From: Poa pratensis
Taxonomy: Eukaryota; Streptophyta; Magnoliopsida; Poales; Poaceae
Direction: 5' to 3'
DNA length: 64,000 nt
Assembly: GCA_947311845.1 (NCBI GenBank)
Contig: CAMZMU010000111.1
Coordinates: 23,597,023 to 23,661,022, forward strand
Position 1 is the stretch's first letter, and each line of letters starts with the position of its first letter. Below are positions 20,126 through 33,518 of this stretch, one piece after another. The notes beneath the pieces were generated by a model, which saw only the letters and a list, made by a program, of their open reading frames with translations, had not been told where the DNA came from and searched no databases. The translations under genes were made by a program, and so were the position numbers.

Positions 20126-23100
20126 TGTAACATCCCAAATTTTGGAATTAAGTACCCAAAATTCAGAACCAACAAAAAACTTTTGAAATGTTTCACTGAT
20201 GATTGTGTTTTCCTTCCCATTGCTATGCTGAACTTTGTGTGACCTGTTGTTTAAGTTGTTTGACTAGTAAATATAAGACCCAACCAATATAAAAATATAT
20301 TTAACTTTGGTGATCAAGTTATGACAAGGAAATATTCCATATATCTTTTCCATTCTTATTTTGGCCAACTCCATTTCAATGACACTTGGTTTATCAGCAA
20401 CCAAAACTAATACCAGTAATTGAGAAAGTAAAAGTATTTCCAAAATTGTGTGTTTCCAAAATTATGGGGATCTATATGCTATCTCCTACCTATTTCTCAA
20501 CCATGGTATTTTGCAGGTGTTTACAACTCCCTTTTTATAAACTCTTATTTTCACTCTATTTGGAAATAACACTAGTGGGAAAATATTACCCCACATATTT
20601 TTGTCTTGCTCAAAACCCGTTTCAAAAATACAAAGGTGGAGTTGAGATAGTTTCAAACATCATCTTGTCATAATTAAGTGTGATCATTTTTATAAGATAG
20701 TATTGTTAATTATGTAAATGGTGGTGTGATTAATCCTTGTGGTTTGAATTGTGTGGACTTGGTTGTGGTGTTGATATTGTCGTGATTGTTTGCTTGTTGG
20801 ACATATGGTTGTATTGATTGTTAATTCTTGTTTTATTGTTTGCTTGGGTGAATAATTACACCAATCTACTTGAGTGTTAAGTTGAAAACCCATGGATCAC
20901 AAATGTGGAGTGTGACTTGAAAATAAGACAAGACCTTTATGTTTCCTCACACCCTCAAATTAAAGTTGTTGATTAAAAGAAATAATCTTATTTAAATTTC
21001 CTCTCTACCTAATTCTCTAGTTTGTTATAACAATTATTTTATCTTATAAAATCCAGGAATGAGATGATAACCATCTCATTATCATATTACTCTCTCCTCA
21101 AAATATCTAATCTCCAATTACAAAGATATTTCCATTTGTCAAATTGGTTTTATCCAAAAATAATATATTCAAACCCTATGAACCAATGTGGTTCCAAACA
21201 TTTTATTTTCAAAAGCCAATTTTTGTGGAGCTTCTACATGTGTATGGGAGGCTACCTGAATTTTCTCAAATTTTTATAAAATGTTTAAGTACCCCAAATA
21301 AATCCCTAAAGTGCTACTGATTTTCAAAAAGAAAATGAAACAGAGGAATTTTAGGAAGGCCAGGGGTTATTTGCAAAGTTGTCGTCTTCCCTGTAGCATC
21401 CCGTGCCCGTCGCCGTGTCGCCGCTCCGCGCATCGCTCGCCAGGCCCCCCCTCCTCTCCGCTGTCCTGCGAGGAGGATAAGGCCGCCTCGACGCCGCACT
21501 GTCCCTCTCCCTCAGATCTTTTCCGCACTCGCTCTCCTCTCTCTCTCTCCCTCTCTGTTTTCTCTTCCACCATGGCCGTGGCCGACCCGAGCGCGCCGTT
21601 GCGCATCGCCGTCGTCTGAGACCTCCCCGAGCCAATAGAAGACCGTCAGCAGCTCCGCCTTGTCGTCCTCTTCGTCCTCGTGCAAGGAATCGCCGCGGGG
21701 TCGCCCGCATCGTCGCCGCCGTCTTCGTCTTCTTCCTCTCCGGCCGCCGCGCTCCGAGCTCGAATCCGACGTCGTCACCGCACCTCTGCACCAGCGGTCG
21801 TTACCCACGCGTCGAGGGTGAGCAGGCGCACCTCCTGGACATGCTCGTCCTCTTTCTCCGCTCCTAGCTTGTCGTGTAGCCGTAGATTCCGCCGTGGCCC
21901 GTAGCGTGCCGCCGCACGACCTCGTCGCCGGAGCTTTTGCCGGCGACCATTAGGTCCACAACGCCGCCACAAAGTAGCCCGTGCTCGTGCGTGTCGAGTG
22001 CGAGCATTATTTGGACTCCGTACGCTAGAAAACTTCGATCCCGTGCGAGTCGCCGCCGGTGGTCGCCGCGGTCGTGCGCGTCGTCGACGTGCACTGTCAC
22101 ACCTCATATTGGTACGCGCCCGTATTCTATCGCACGCACGCATCCATCCCAGTGGCTAGCACACAGCACGCCGCGCGCGAGGTCTCCGGTTCGAATCCCG
22201 CGCGGCGCACATCCCTTTTCCTTTTATTTCCACTCACTGACAGCTGGGCCCCACCGGTCAGCGACCGTGGCGGCCAGCGCAGCCGCACCCAGTCCAGTCA
22301 GCGCCAGCGTGGCCGCAGGCCCACTGGCCAGTGGTCGTGTGTAGGCGTTGCCTCGGTGAAAAACGTTTTGCCCGAATTACTGGATTTAATTAAAAGGAAC
22401 AGATTCAAATTTAAACTTGTAAAATTCATATCTTTTGGAATACTGCTCCAAAAATTATAAATAATATACCAAAATGTTCAGAAAAATAAAAGCTGTCTTT
22501 TGGTGTAATTCACCTATTCAAATAAATTATTTTATTTGATGTTTTATTAAAATAAGGAGAATGGCAGAAAAGAAAATGCTTTTGGAAAATCCATATCTTT
22601 AAAAATAATGATCCAAAAATTAAGTTTGACCTCTTAAAATGTTTAGCAAGTGATAACCTTCATATTCCACCTTGTTTCCAAACAGGGATAATTATTTTAT
22701 AGTGATGTTTAAAATCAACTAACAAAAGGGCATATTTAAAAAGGATTTTATAAATTAATCTGTAATGATTTTTGGAGCAAATCTAATTTTGCTAGGTTCC
22801 TAGTGTTTCACTTTACCATACCCTAGTTTGGTGTGATGGTTCCACTTATAGAGGCTAATCGATGACCTAACTTTTGTCTGAAGTATTTCCCGTCCAAAGG
22901 GAGGTGCTTGTCGCTATTCTTTGCCCGAGATAGTTTTGTGATCGATGTACCTAGCTTGCGTATAGGTGATAGACTACTGACCAGTATAATGCCCTCATAA
23001 GTGTAGCTCCTAGCTGTTGCCCGAACGATTTGTTCGAAGCTTACGGTTTGTTACTTGTCTGTATACCACCCGTGGTTTGGTTTGCTTAGTGATTGTTGTG

Positions 23101-23778
23101 TTATCCTCCTGTTTGCGACGCTAGATATAAACGCTACCGGAGTGGTCTTTGAAACGGAGTTATTGAGGAAGGGGAATTAGCTGAACCTGAAGATCAAGAC
23201 CAAGTTCACTTTGCCAGCAAGGCAAGCTATCCTCTGAGCTTGCATTTATATACATCTATTTTGGTTCACAGGTTTTACTTATAAAGAGCAAAAAAATGAT
23301 TTATGTGGTGTTTGCCACTAAAGTTATGAATTTGAAAACCCTTTTGTTTTCAAAATATAAGTATATTATTTTGACACCCTATATGGAGACACTAGCTGGA
23401 ATTTTTTTTTCAAACTATAGGATGGGAAAAATATTGTTTACTCAAAACTCCTTTGGAAATACTTGTGTGGATATGGAATACCGAGATGTCGGTGTGGAAA
23501 TGGAGAAATGGTGAATGGCGATGTTTATGAAAAGTGCACATTGTGTCCTTGTACTTACGTCGACCAGCCGATAACCTGTGCGACCACATTTACCCCCATA
23601 TGGGAACGGGGCTTAGTCATATAATTTGCTCTTATTAGTATGGGATGCCTCATCGACGGAGATGACTCCGTTATGCATGAGGGGATGGTCTGAGGACCTA
23701 CCCTGACCTGGGTCCTCGCTCAAACTCTATGGAAAGATAAGGAGGAGGACAGAAGGATGTCCCCTATACACCGCCAGA
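20126..23778 (+). repeat. 5' LTR of element D, first segment
   Basis: The first 3.65 kb of the LTR, up to the insertion of element B after CCAGA (23774-23778). Position 21390-22350 is GC-rich. Compared with the 3' LTR it has a different short stretch near its start (positions 20145-20165) and 7 instead of 21 Cs at 21445-21451. Short open frames here are not conserved genes. Confidence 0.85.
22147..22198 (+). other. tRNA-like box within LTR of D
   Basis: A perfect RNA polymerase III B-box-type motif GGTTCGAATCC (22188-22198) lies about 30 bases behind CCCAGTGGCTAGC, which resembles an A box. The same pair is in the 3' LTR at 48614-48665. The intervening sequence does not fold as a convincing tRNA. 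Confidence 0.35.
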
Positions 23779-25168
23779 TGATAACCCACAAGTATAGGGG
23801 ATCGCAACAGTCTTCGAGGGAAGTAAAACCCAAATTTATTGATTCGACACAAGGGGAGCCAAAGAATATTTATAAGCCTTGACAGATGAATTGTCAGTTC
23901 AGCTGCACCTGGAAGTGGACTTGCTCGACACAGATTATCAGTAGCAACAGTTTTATGACAGTAGCAGTAGTGAAATAATAGCGACAATAAAATAAAGACA
24001 GCAGTAGTAATTGCAGTAGACAGCAGGATTAAAATACTGTAGGCATAGGGATGGATGAACGGGCGCTGCATGGATGAGATAGTTCATGTAATAAATTCAT
24101 AGGGCAATTGCAGGTAAATGATAATAAGGTATCCAAGTAATAATCAATCATAAGCATGTGTTCCGTATTTAGTCGTACATGCTCGCAATGAGAAACTTGC
24201 ACAACATCTTTTGTCCTACCAGCCCGTTTGCAGCGGGGCCTCAAGGGAAACTACTGGTAATTAAGGTGCTCCTTTTAATAAAGCACCGGAGCAAAGCATT
24301 AACACTCCGTGAACACATGTGATCCTCACGTCAAAACCATCCCCTCCGGTTATCCCAATTGCTGTCACTTTGGGGCCTCGGGTTCCGGACAATAACGTGT
24401 GTATACAACTTGTAGATATGATCCAAAACAATAATTATCATCATGATTCAATAACATGTTCAGATCTGAAATCATGGCACTCGGGCCCTAAGTGACAAGC
24501 ATTAAGCATAACAAGTTGCAACAATGACATAAAGTACTACCGATGGATACTAGGCACTATGCCCTAACAAATCTCACAACTATTACATGAATGATCTCAT
24601 CCAATCCCTACCATCCCCTCAGCCTACAGCGGGGAATTACTCACACATGGATGGGGGAATCATGGATGGTCGATGGAGAGGCGGCGGTGATGATGATGGC
24701 GATGATCTCCTCCAATTCCCCGTCCCGGCAGGGTGCCAGAACGGAGTTTCTGATCCCCGAAATAGGGTTTTCGATGGCGGCGGAGCTCGGGATGTTTTCT
24801 GGAAAAAGTGACGAACCCCCGAAGTTTTTAGGTCAAGGCTTATGTAGTCCAAAGGGAGAGCTGGGGGCCACACAGGGGGCCACACCACCCCTGGGCGCGG
24901 CCAAGGGCCAACCGCGCCCTGGGTGCGTGTGGGCCCCTGTGCCTCCTCTTTGCTTCGTCTTCTGGCTCCGTGGGTCTTCTGGAAAAATAGAATTTCTGGA
25001 ATTTTTCTGGAATTTTCCTGAAACTTTGACTTTCTGCACAAAAACAAGACACCAAGGCAATTCTGCTGAAAACAGCGTTAGTCCGTGTTAGTTGCATTCA
25101 AATCACACAAATTAGAGGAAAACAATAGCAAAAGTGTTCGGAAAAGTGGATACGTTTTGGACGTATCA
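23779..25168 (-). repeat. 3' LTR of element B
   Basis: 1,390 bp, from TGATACGTCCAAAACGTATC at 25168 down to GGGTTATCA at 23779. A polypurine tract (25169-25186) adjoins it. Confidence 0.88.
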
Positions 25169-25186
25169 ACTCCCCCCAAGCTTAGC

Positions 25187-27499
25187 TTTTGCTTGTCCTC
25201 AAGCAATTCAGTTAACAACTGAACGCGATAAAAGAAACTTTTACGAACACATTTGCTTCATATGATGTATACATACTACTATATGATCAACTACTTAGCA
25301 ATTCATAATAGGAACCATGCAAATAATGACACCTAGTAGTTATGCAAATCATGAAAAGATACCAAAGTACTAAGAATGAAAACATAGCATACATCTACCC
25401 ACAAGAATTGCAATGTTCGTAAAAAGATATGACAAAGTGGTATCTCGCTTGCCTTTGTTTGAAGGGCAAAACATAAATGCCAAGGCACCTCTGAAGTTCA
25501 AGTGAAGACTAGACATAAAGATATCAAAGATAAGAGTATCATAGTTATACCTCAATTAATCGTATTCTGGGACAAGCACATTACACTAAGAATGACAGTT
25601 ATGCTCTCGAAGAGGTGCTCAAAGAAAGGATGGTGACTCAACATAAAAATAAAAGATTGGCCCTTCGCAGAGGGAAGCAGGGATTAACACGTGCTAGAGC
25701 TTTTTATTTTAAAACAGAGATAAAAATGTTTTGAGAGGTGTTTGTTAATTGTCAACGAATGGTAGCGGGTGATAACAGCATTCTACCTGTCAAACGGACT
25801 TTTAAGAGCGGCTCCCATGGGACGTTATTTCTACCAGCAAGGCAGATCATCCCTTTTCTCTTTGGTTTACACACATGCAGGTATTTCACTGTTTGTCATT
25901 GCTTACTGATGAATCAGGGCAAAAGTGTGAAGAGAATTAATGGTTAAAGTTGTAATTAATTGGGACTGGGCACCCCGTTGCCAGCTCTTTTTGCAAAATT
26001 AGAGATAAGCGGATGTATATGCCGCTAGTCCAGGTGTAAAAGTCCATTTGACAAAGAATAAAGAATAACCACACTAATTCCTCATGAGCTAGTAAACATT
26101 GACACAAAAAGGGAAATATTTTGAAGTTTTAAAGGTAGCACATGCAAATTTACTTGGAATGGCTTGAAATACCATGCATAGGAATTTTTGGTGGACACTT
26201 TGGGATAACTTGGTTTAAAGGATTTGGATGCACGAGCAGCATTCCCGCTCAGTACAAGTGAAGGCTAGCAATAGACTGGGAAGCGACAACCACGAGAGCG
26301 ATAACGGTCATAATCATGCTTGCGACAAAATAAAATTAACGGAGGCATAAAGATGATACTAAAACTCTGAGGCAAAATAGATCATCAAGGCTTAATTGAC
26401 TTTTATTTTTCAGTCATAACATGTGTGAGCATGTGCCAAGTCGAATCAAGTGAATTATCCAGAGGAGGATACCACCCTGCCATACCGTTTACGAATAGAA
26501 CAATGCATGTAATATCTATATGACATGTTATCACTATTAGCAATTTGGCACAGGTCATAAGAAGACATGAACTACTAAGCAATCATTAAATAACATAACC
26601 ACTACCATGATAGCTAAGCATGTTCACATGAGTAGGTATATTTACAAAAATGAAAAACAAATAGAGTTCATACCAGCCTTTTACCACATCCGTTGTCGTA
26701 ATCGTCATTATTGCTTTTCACTTGTGTGGCTTGAATGATGTGAAATGATAACCAACCCAAGTGGAACCACGGAAATTTTTGAACTCCTGAAACAACTATA
26801 CAAAACAGCAGAAGAACAACAAATATTTTTGGGTTTTCGATTTAAAGCAAGCATAAAAGGAAACAAGCAAACAAAGCAAAATCTTTTTGGATTTTTGAAT
26901 AGCAACAAATGAAAAATAAAGTAAACTAGCACTACAAATTCAAAAGCAAGAGAAATAAAGGAAATATTTTTGGTCTTTTGATGTTTTGCAAAAAAAATGA
27001 AACAAGAAACAAAAGCGAAAAGAGAAAAGAAACAAACTAAAACATGGATATACAAAGTACCGACGATATGAATATGATAAAATGAGTGAGCTGTCGGCAT
27101 ACCTCCCCCCAAGCTTAGGCTTTTGGCCTAAGTGGGAGACATCATCCCCATGGCTGCCAGCTAGATGCGCCCTCAGTATGTGACGAGGAGGGTTCCTCGT
27201 CCGGATAAAAGCTCGAGGATGCACCACCGTAGTACACGTGTAGTCCTCAGGGGGCGCCACGAAGGCTCCTGTCGGTGCTCAGGGTAGTGCTGTAAATGGA
27301 AATCCGGTGCACCGAGGTGGTTGTCCAACTCCCCCTCGAATACGATAGAGGACCCCTGAAAACACTGAACAAACTAGGCTGTGGAAGCCGGACCTCTAGC
27401 TCAGGTCCATTAGCAAAAACAACTCTATATATCAAGTGTCCATTATGAATTAGTAGTAACAAAATCATGAAGTTTCATGGCAGCAAGATCTAGTCTTTC
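25187..27499 (-). other. Noncoding 3' internal region of element B
   Basis: Parallel to 6443-8599 in element A. It contains the internal polypurine-like tract at 27103-27119. No gene. Confidence 0.7.
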
Positions 27500-28276
27500 C
27501 GAATCAATAATTCATCAGAAGGATCAACAGGAAGACCAAGGTCAGCTAAAACACGTGCAGCAATAATGCCTCCAAAGATGGGACCTTTGGCGGCAAGGCG
27601 GCGAGCAATCAGGCACCAAGGTTGTAGGTTTTATTATTTTTAAGTGCATGAGCAAGAAAAGCTAGATGATAGGAAGAAATATTACTAGTGTTCTCTCTAG
27701 CAAGTACACTCGTGGCAAGATAATAAGTGAAGTACCTGATGGCTGGAAATTGAATGTTCCTTATCTTACCACGCTGCACTTACGGAGATCATCATAGCTC
27801 AGCTCACGGTAAAGATCCACCAACTCGCGCGGCTCTGTCCTGATCTTCCTCGCTGTCCCAGATGGAGCAACACCTATGACCCTGCAAAATCTTTTCAAGT
27901 CCATGTTGCATGCACGATCATAAATCTTAAACTCAACAGTGGGGTTAAAAGTAGAGTTATTAAACTTAAAGCTTTCAACAAAAATCTTAGTGAGGTTAGC
28001 ATATTGTGGCCTCTCATCCTGCATAAATTCCATCAAGCCAACATTATTAATCATCCTCATGAAGTCATCATAAATCCCTGCATCTCTCATAAAGTTAAAG
28101 CATGGAAAAATAGATGGATGAGGAACACCATCATCTTCCTCTTCACCAATCCTTGGTGCCAAAAGATCCTCATTGTATGATGGCCTAGGTGCACCTCTTG
28201 ATCTTGAGGCCCTTGTTTCCCTTGAGGAGGATGGTGTTTGCCTCTCAAAGATTTCTCCATAAGTGTGTTTATCCAT
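27500..28276 (-). pseudogene. Athila ORF1-like protein (element B), partial
   Basis: An ATG at 28276 opens 171 codons to 27761, starting MDKHTYGEIFERQ, then PHPSIFPCFNFMRDAGIYDD, RPQYANLTKIFVESF and CRVIGVAPSGTARKIR. Similarity to the family continues beyond the stop in other frames (QFPAIRYFTYYLATSVLARENTS-like text to about 27500). It is better preserved than its counterpart in element A. The function of this family is not known. It sits downstream of gag-protease where pol would normally be. Confidence 0.5.
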
Positions 28277-29086
28277 CTTCCTTTTCTGAAATTTTAAACA
28301 AACCTCATAAAAATGATTTTGGAGTGGTTAAATAAAGGAAACACTAGGGAGACTTACTAGGTGACTAAACATGCATCAAAACTATTTAATCTAACAAGAA
28401 CAAGCATGCAAGCTCAATAACAAGTCACATACAGTACTAAAATGCCAAAGATATACACAACTAAACAAAATTCTATTTGGATAATCGGAGGAGTCACATA
28501 CCGGAGAGCAATTGATCCAAATTTCAGCAGCAAAGATGGGCTGAGCAAGTAGATCGAAAAATCGAGCAAGAGCAGCAAGAACACGAGTTTGAGCAATGGT
28601 GGTGTTTGGTCGGGAGAGAGAAAGAGTGGGAGGAGAGGAGTAAGTGGAGGGCCAGGTGGACCCCACACCAGGGCAGGGCGCGGCCTGCCCTCCACCGCGC
28701 CGTGGTGGCGTGTGGTGGCCTGGTGGGTCCCCCTGGTCATCCTCTGGTACTCCCACGTTCCTCTTTAAAAACTAGGAATTTTAATATTTTTCAGAATTTT
28801 TAGAAAACTTTCATTTCTGACTTTTTGGGTATTTTAAACAATGAAAACTTGCCAAAATGAATTTATGCAAAGACTAAACATTACTCAACTTTGAAATTAC
28901 AGTAGCAAAACAGTAGGCAAAAACAAAGATGAGAAAGAAAATGTTGTTTAGCAATTTTATGCATGTAAAACATATTTGTTAACAAGGTTGATCAAGTCTT
29001 GCCACCAAATACATTTTATATGACATAAAAGAATTAAACCACATTGAGCAATCATGTTACCTTAAATTGTATGGGTATAGATCCAA
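28277..29086 (-). other. Spacer between gag-protease and ORF1-like gene (element B)
   Basis: Aligns with 9515-10295 in element A. Noncoding, GC-rich around 28660-28740. Confidence 0.6.
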
Positions 29087-31752
29087 TCATAAATATTGAA
29101 GTTCTTCATGAGGTTCATATATAGGGCAATCAATACTTCCCACTTTGATACTTTTAAGATTGGTAATTGTATTCACTCCAAATATTTTATCCAGCTTCTT
29201 GGGAAAATAAACAGTATGCTCTTTGTCATTAACATGGAAAGTCACTTTTCCTTTGTTGCAATCAATAACAGCCCCTGCAGTGTTAAGAAAAGGTCTTCCA
29301 AGAATAATAGACATATTATCATCTTCAGGCATTTCAAGCACAACAAAATCAGTTAATATTAAGCAATTATTAGCTACTTGAACAGGAACATCTTCACATA
29401 TACCAACAGGAACAGCAGTAGATTTATCAGCCATTTGCAAAGATATATCAGTTGGTATCAATTTTTCAAGATAAAGCCTCTTGTAAAGAGAAAAAGGCAT
29501 CACACTTACCCCTGCACCTAAATCACATAAGGCAGTTCTAACATAGTTATTTTTAATAGAGCAAGGAATAGTGGGTATACCTGGATCTCCAAGCTTCTTT
29601 GGAACCTTACCATTGAAAGAATAATTAGCAAGCATGGTAGAAATCTCTTCATTAGGATTTTTCTCTTGTTAGAGACAATATCTTTCATATACTTTGAATA
29701 AGGAGGTAACTTAATAGCATCAGTCAAAGGAATTTGCAAAAACAAAGGTTTCATCCATTCACAAAATTTGTTATAATGCTCTTCTTCCTTAGATTTGAGT
29801 TTCTTAGTAGGAAAAGGCATTTGTTTTTGCACCCAAGGTTCTCTTTCATTACCATGTTTCTTAGCAAGAAAATCTTCTTTAGTGTACTTTTTGTTTTTAG
29901 ATGCTTTTCAGGTTCCTCTTCACTTTCCTCTTTATCAGAAACATCATTCTTATCTTTATCATTAGCATGTTCATTACCACTTCAGTTTCAGCATCAGAGA
30001 TAGATATACTATTTGGATCATTAACATGCTCATTGTCTTTAATAGGTTCAGGAGATTCCTCAACATGTTTATGTTTCTTCTTCTTCTTTTTCTTAGAAGG
30101 AGTAGTAGTTTCATTAGTTTGTTGAGAATCTTGCTCAATTCTTTTAGGATGTCCCTCAGGATACAAAGGATCCTGAGTGGAAGCACCACCTCTAGTTGCT
30201 ATACCAAAAGCATGTTTATCATTTTCTCTAGAAGCATTATTAAGCAAATCTTTTTGCACTTTAGTTAATTGCTCAATTTGAATTTGAACCATATGAAAAT
30301 GTTTAATGAGTATTTTAACATCATTAGAAGTTCTTTCCAAAACATCATGCAAATGATTAATGACATGAGAATTTTTCATGAAGCTATTTTCTATCCTCCT
30401 ATTGAAATTGTTTTGCTTAACAATAAAATTATCAAATTCATCTAAGCATTGATCAGGAGGTTTAGAATAAGGGATATCTCTATCATCAAAGCGTTGGAGA
30501 GAGTGTACCTCAACCGTAGATGGTGAGGAATTGGCTTACATAATTCTTCTATAGGTGGAAGATTTTTCACATCTTCAGATTTAATACCCTTCTCCTTGAG
30601 AGATTTCTTGGCTTCCTCATTTCTTCATCATTTAATTCAATAACACCTCTTTTCCTCGGTGTGGGAACCGGAGTTGGTTCAGGCAGGGTCCAATCATCAT
30701 GATTTTGGCTTATCTTAGCCAATAATTCCTCAGCTTCATCTGGAGTTCTTTTCCTGAAAACACAACCAGCACAACTATCCAGGTATGTCCTAGATTCAAC
30801 AGTTAGTCCATTATAAAATATATCAAGAAGTTCATTTTTAGCTAGTTGATGTCCAGGCCGAGCTCTAAGCAAGAACAAAACCTTGCCCAAGCTTCAGGCA
30901 TTTTCTCTTCCTCATTTTGCTTAAAGTTAAAGATTTTCTGTAAAGCAGCATGTTGAGCACTAGCAGGAAAATATTTCTGAAAGAAAGCATTTACTAAACC
31001 CATAGGGCTCTCAATAGATCCAGGAGATAAATCATTAAACCAAGTTTTAGCTTCATCTTTCAGTGAGAAAGGGAAAATTTTAGTAACAAAGTAACTGCGT
31101 TTCTTAATATCATCAGAAAACAAACTACTCAAAGTAGAGAGAGTGTTCATATGTTCCACAGCACTTTCATTTTCAGTTCCTCGAAAAGGTTCTTTCTCAG
31201 CAATAGTTATAAAGACAAGTCCACAGAGAAATCATAATCTTTATCTTTTATATTTATGGGAGATGTAGCAAACTTAGCATCAGGAGAAAGTTTATAATTG
31301 ACAGCACGTCTTTGAAGAAGATTTTTAATAGCATTAGCATCTTTAGAGGTATCACAATTCATGCATTCATCAATAAAATCATCATCAAGTTCAACATAGG
31401 TTTCCTCAAGGTCATCACTAGTAGTTTCTCTAGTTTCAGGTGAATAAGCAGGTGTAACAGGATTTTCATCAGGTGTTTCAGTATTTTCAAGTTGTTTAGA
31501 TTTAGCAATTGTAGCATCTAGAAAAGGACCTAGTGAACCTCTTTCATCAAGCACAGTAGAAGCATCATCAAATTCATCAGAAACATTCTCAGATTCAGCA
31601 GAAGTAGCAGCACGTGAAGCATGTGCATGTGGTGGTGTGACAAGTTGACTTATAACAGACGGTGAATCAAGAGCAGCAGAAGTGTTGAGAGTTGTACCTC
31701 TCCTTGTAGTGGATGGCAATATGCGAACCTTATCATCACGAGGTTTACCCAT
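29087..31752 (-). pseudogene. Gag-protease polyprotein of element B, several frameshifts
   Basis: The same gene as 10296-12994. The frame starts at ATG 31752 (MGKPRDDKVRIL) and shifts near 31216 where a T is missing in a short run. Further shifts occur near 30870, 30620, 29980, 29905 and 29650. Gag domain, lysine-rich middle and the protease motifs CDLGAGVSVMPFSLY and ILGRPFLNT can be read in pieces. It is more damaged than the copy in A, and the breaks are at different places, which shows independent decay after two insertions. Confidence 0.8.
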
Positions 31753-31815
31753 GATGAATGAATTGCAGCGATCAATATGACTCCCTGGTGAGCTTATAAA
31801 TAGAGCTATGCTCCC

Positions 31816-33408
31816 TGATACGTCTCCAACGTATCTATAATTTCTTATGTTCCATGCTAGTTTTATGTCAATACCTACATGTTTTATTCACACTTTATAA
31901 TGTTTTTATGCATTTTCTGGGACTAACCTATTAACAAGATGCCACAGTGCCAGTTCCCTGTTTTCTGCTGTTTTTGTTTCCAGAAAAGTACTTCTGCAAA
32001 TATTCTCGGAATTGGACGAAACGAAAGCCCAAGGCCTTATTTTTTCCGGAGTGTTCCAGAAGACCGAAGAGGAGTCGACGAAGGCCAGCAGGGGGCCCAC
32101 ACCATAGGCCGGCGCGGGGCCCCCCTCTGCCGCGCCGCCATATGGTGTGGGGGCCCTGCAGCTCCCCCGACGCTGCCCCTTCGCCTATATATTGCCCCCG
32201 ACGCGAAAACTCTAAAAGAACAAGTCATATTCCAGAAAGGGTTCCGCAGCGCCGCCGCCATCGACGACAAGTTTCGGGGGACAGAAGTCTCTGTTCCGGC
32301 ACGCTGCCGGGACGGGGAAGTGCCCCCGGAGCCATCTCCATCGACTCCATCGCCATCTTCATCGCCGCTGCTGACTCCCATGATGAGGAGGGAGTAGTTC
32401 TCCCCCGAGGCTGAGGGCTCTACCGGTAGCTATGTGGTTCATCTCTCTCTCCCATGGTGTGATCTTTATGTGATCGTGTGTATTGCTAGTATCGCTGAAT
32501 ACATTAATAATGTTTATGCTACTCAAGTGATTTTGTCTAGTTTCTGGAGTCATTGTGACAACACGGTATCAAGGTGACAGTGTGGGTACTTGTGTGACTC
32601 TATGAATAATTTAGATATCTATCATGGCTTGTTCTTGGGAACTGTGGTGTTTGTTTACTCAGACTTTGAGGTGTGCTTTTGCAGCCCTACGCATAGTACT
32701 CTTGCTTCATCAAGAAGGAGAATAATCCCGAGCAGTATTTACTTGTGTTCAGTTGTGCTAATCTAGTTGAATATGTAGATGTTACTCTTTATCTATTATG
32801 CACTCTATAGGTTACTTTAATATGAACTCCGGTACTCTCCACGGTGTAAAGGTGACAGTGTGTGCACCGTGTGTGATTCCTTTATGACGTTGTGGCGCTT
32901 GTTTACTCCGGCTTGAGGTGTGCTTTTGTAGCCCTACACAATGAATGGTGTTTGTTATCCAACAAGAGAGTGTTTAAGAGTAGCTTTTATTTATTCAGTT
33001 ATGAGATCATTGTTGAGAGTGTCCACTAGTGAAAGTATGATCCCTAGGCCTTGTTTCTAAGCATTGAAACACCGTTTACAACAAGTTCTGCTACATGTTT
33101 GCTTGCTGCCATTTTTATTTCAGATTGCAATTACTACTTATAATCATCCATATTACTTGTATTTCACTATCTCTTCGCCGAACTAGTGCACCTATACATC
33201 TGACAAGTGTATTAGGTGTGTTGGGGACACAAGAGACTTCTTGTATCTTAATTGCAGGGTTGCTTGAGAGGGATATCTTTGACCTCTACCTCCCTGAGTT
33301 CGATAAACCTTGGGTGATTCACTTAAGGGAAACTTGCTGCTGTTCTACAAACCTCTGCTCTTGGAGGCCCAACACTGTCTACAGGAATAGAAGCGTGAGT
33401 AGACATCA
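31816..33408 (+). repeat. 5' LTR of element C
   Basis: Starts TGATACGTCTCCAACGTATC and ends GAGTAGACATCA. A TATA-like CTATATATTG at 32185-32194 lies in the usual place after the GC-rich block, so transcription probably starts near 32220. Confidence 0.9.
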
Positions 33409-33418
33409 AGCTATTTTC

Positions 33419-33436
33419 TGGCGCCGTTGCCGGGGA
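33419..33436 (+). other. Primer-binding site of element C (tRNA-Asp)
   Basis: TGGCGCCGTTGCCGGGGA, complementary to the tRNA-Asp 3' end, 10 bases after the LTR. It runs straight into GAGGTAAGT, a good splice donor; a leader intron ending near TTTTCACTAG (33509) is possible. Confidence 0.8.
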
Positions 33437-33518
33437 GGTAAGTGTTGGAAGGTATCTCCTTTAGATTCTGCAATTATTTCTTTTTGTCTCTTGTTTTTAT
33501 TTTCACTAGTTAGGCTTA

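Noticed and set aside
22147..22198. Functional tRNA gene
   Set aside because: B box is good but acceptor and anticodon arms do not pair; kept only as a tRNA-like module.
21311..22460. Open frames of 70-150 codons in the LTRs of D (again at 47725-48927)
   Set aside because: Arg/Ser-rich readings of a GC-rich LTR block on both strands; no family recognised, and indels differ between the LTRs.
32037..32397. Pro/Arg-rich open frames in LTRs (also 39182-39657, 1359-1760, 24637-25091)
   Set aside because: They lie in the GC-rich parts of LTRs, repeat with each LTR copy, and have no conserved domain.
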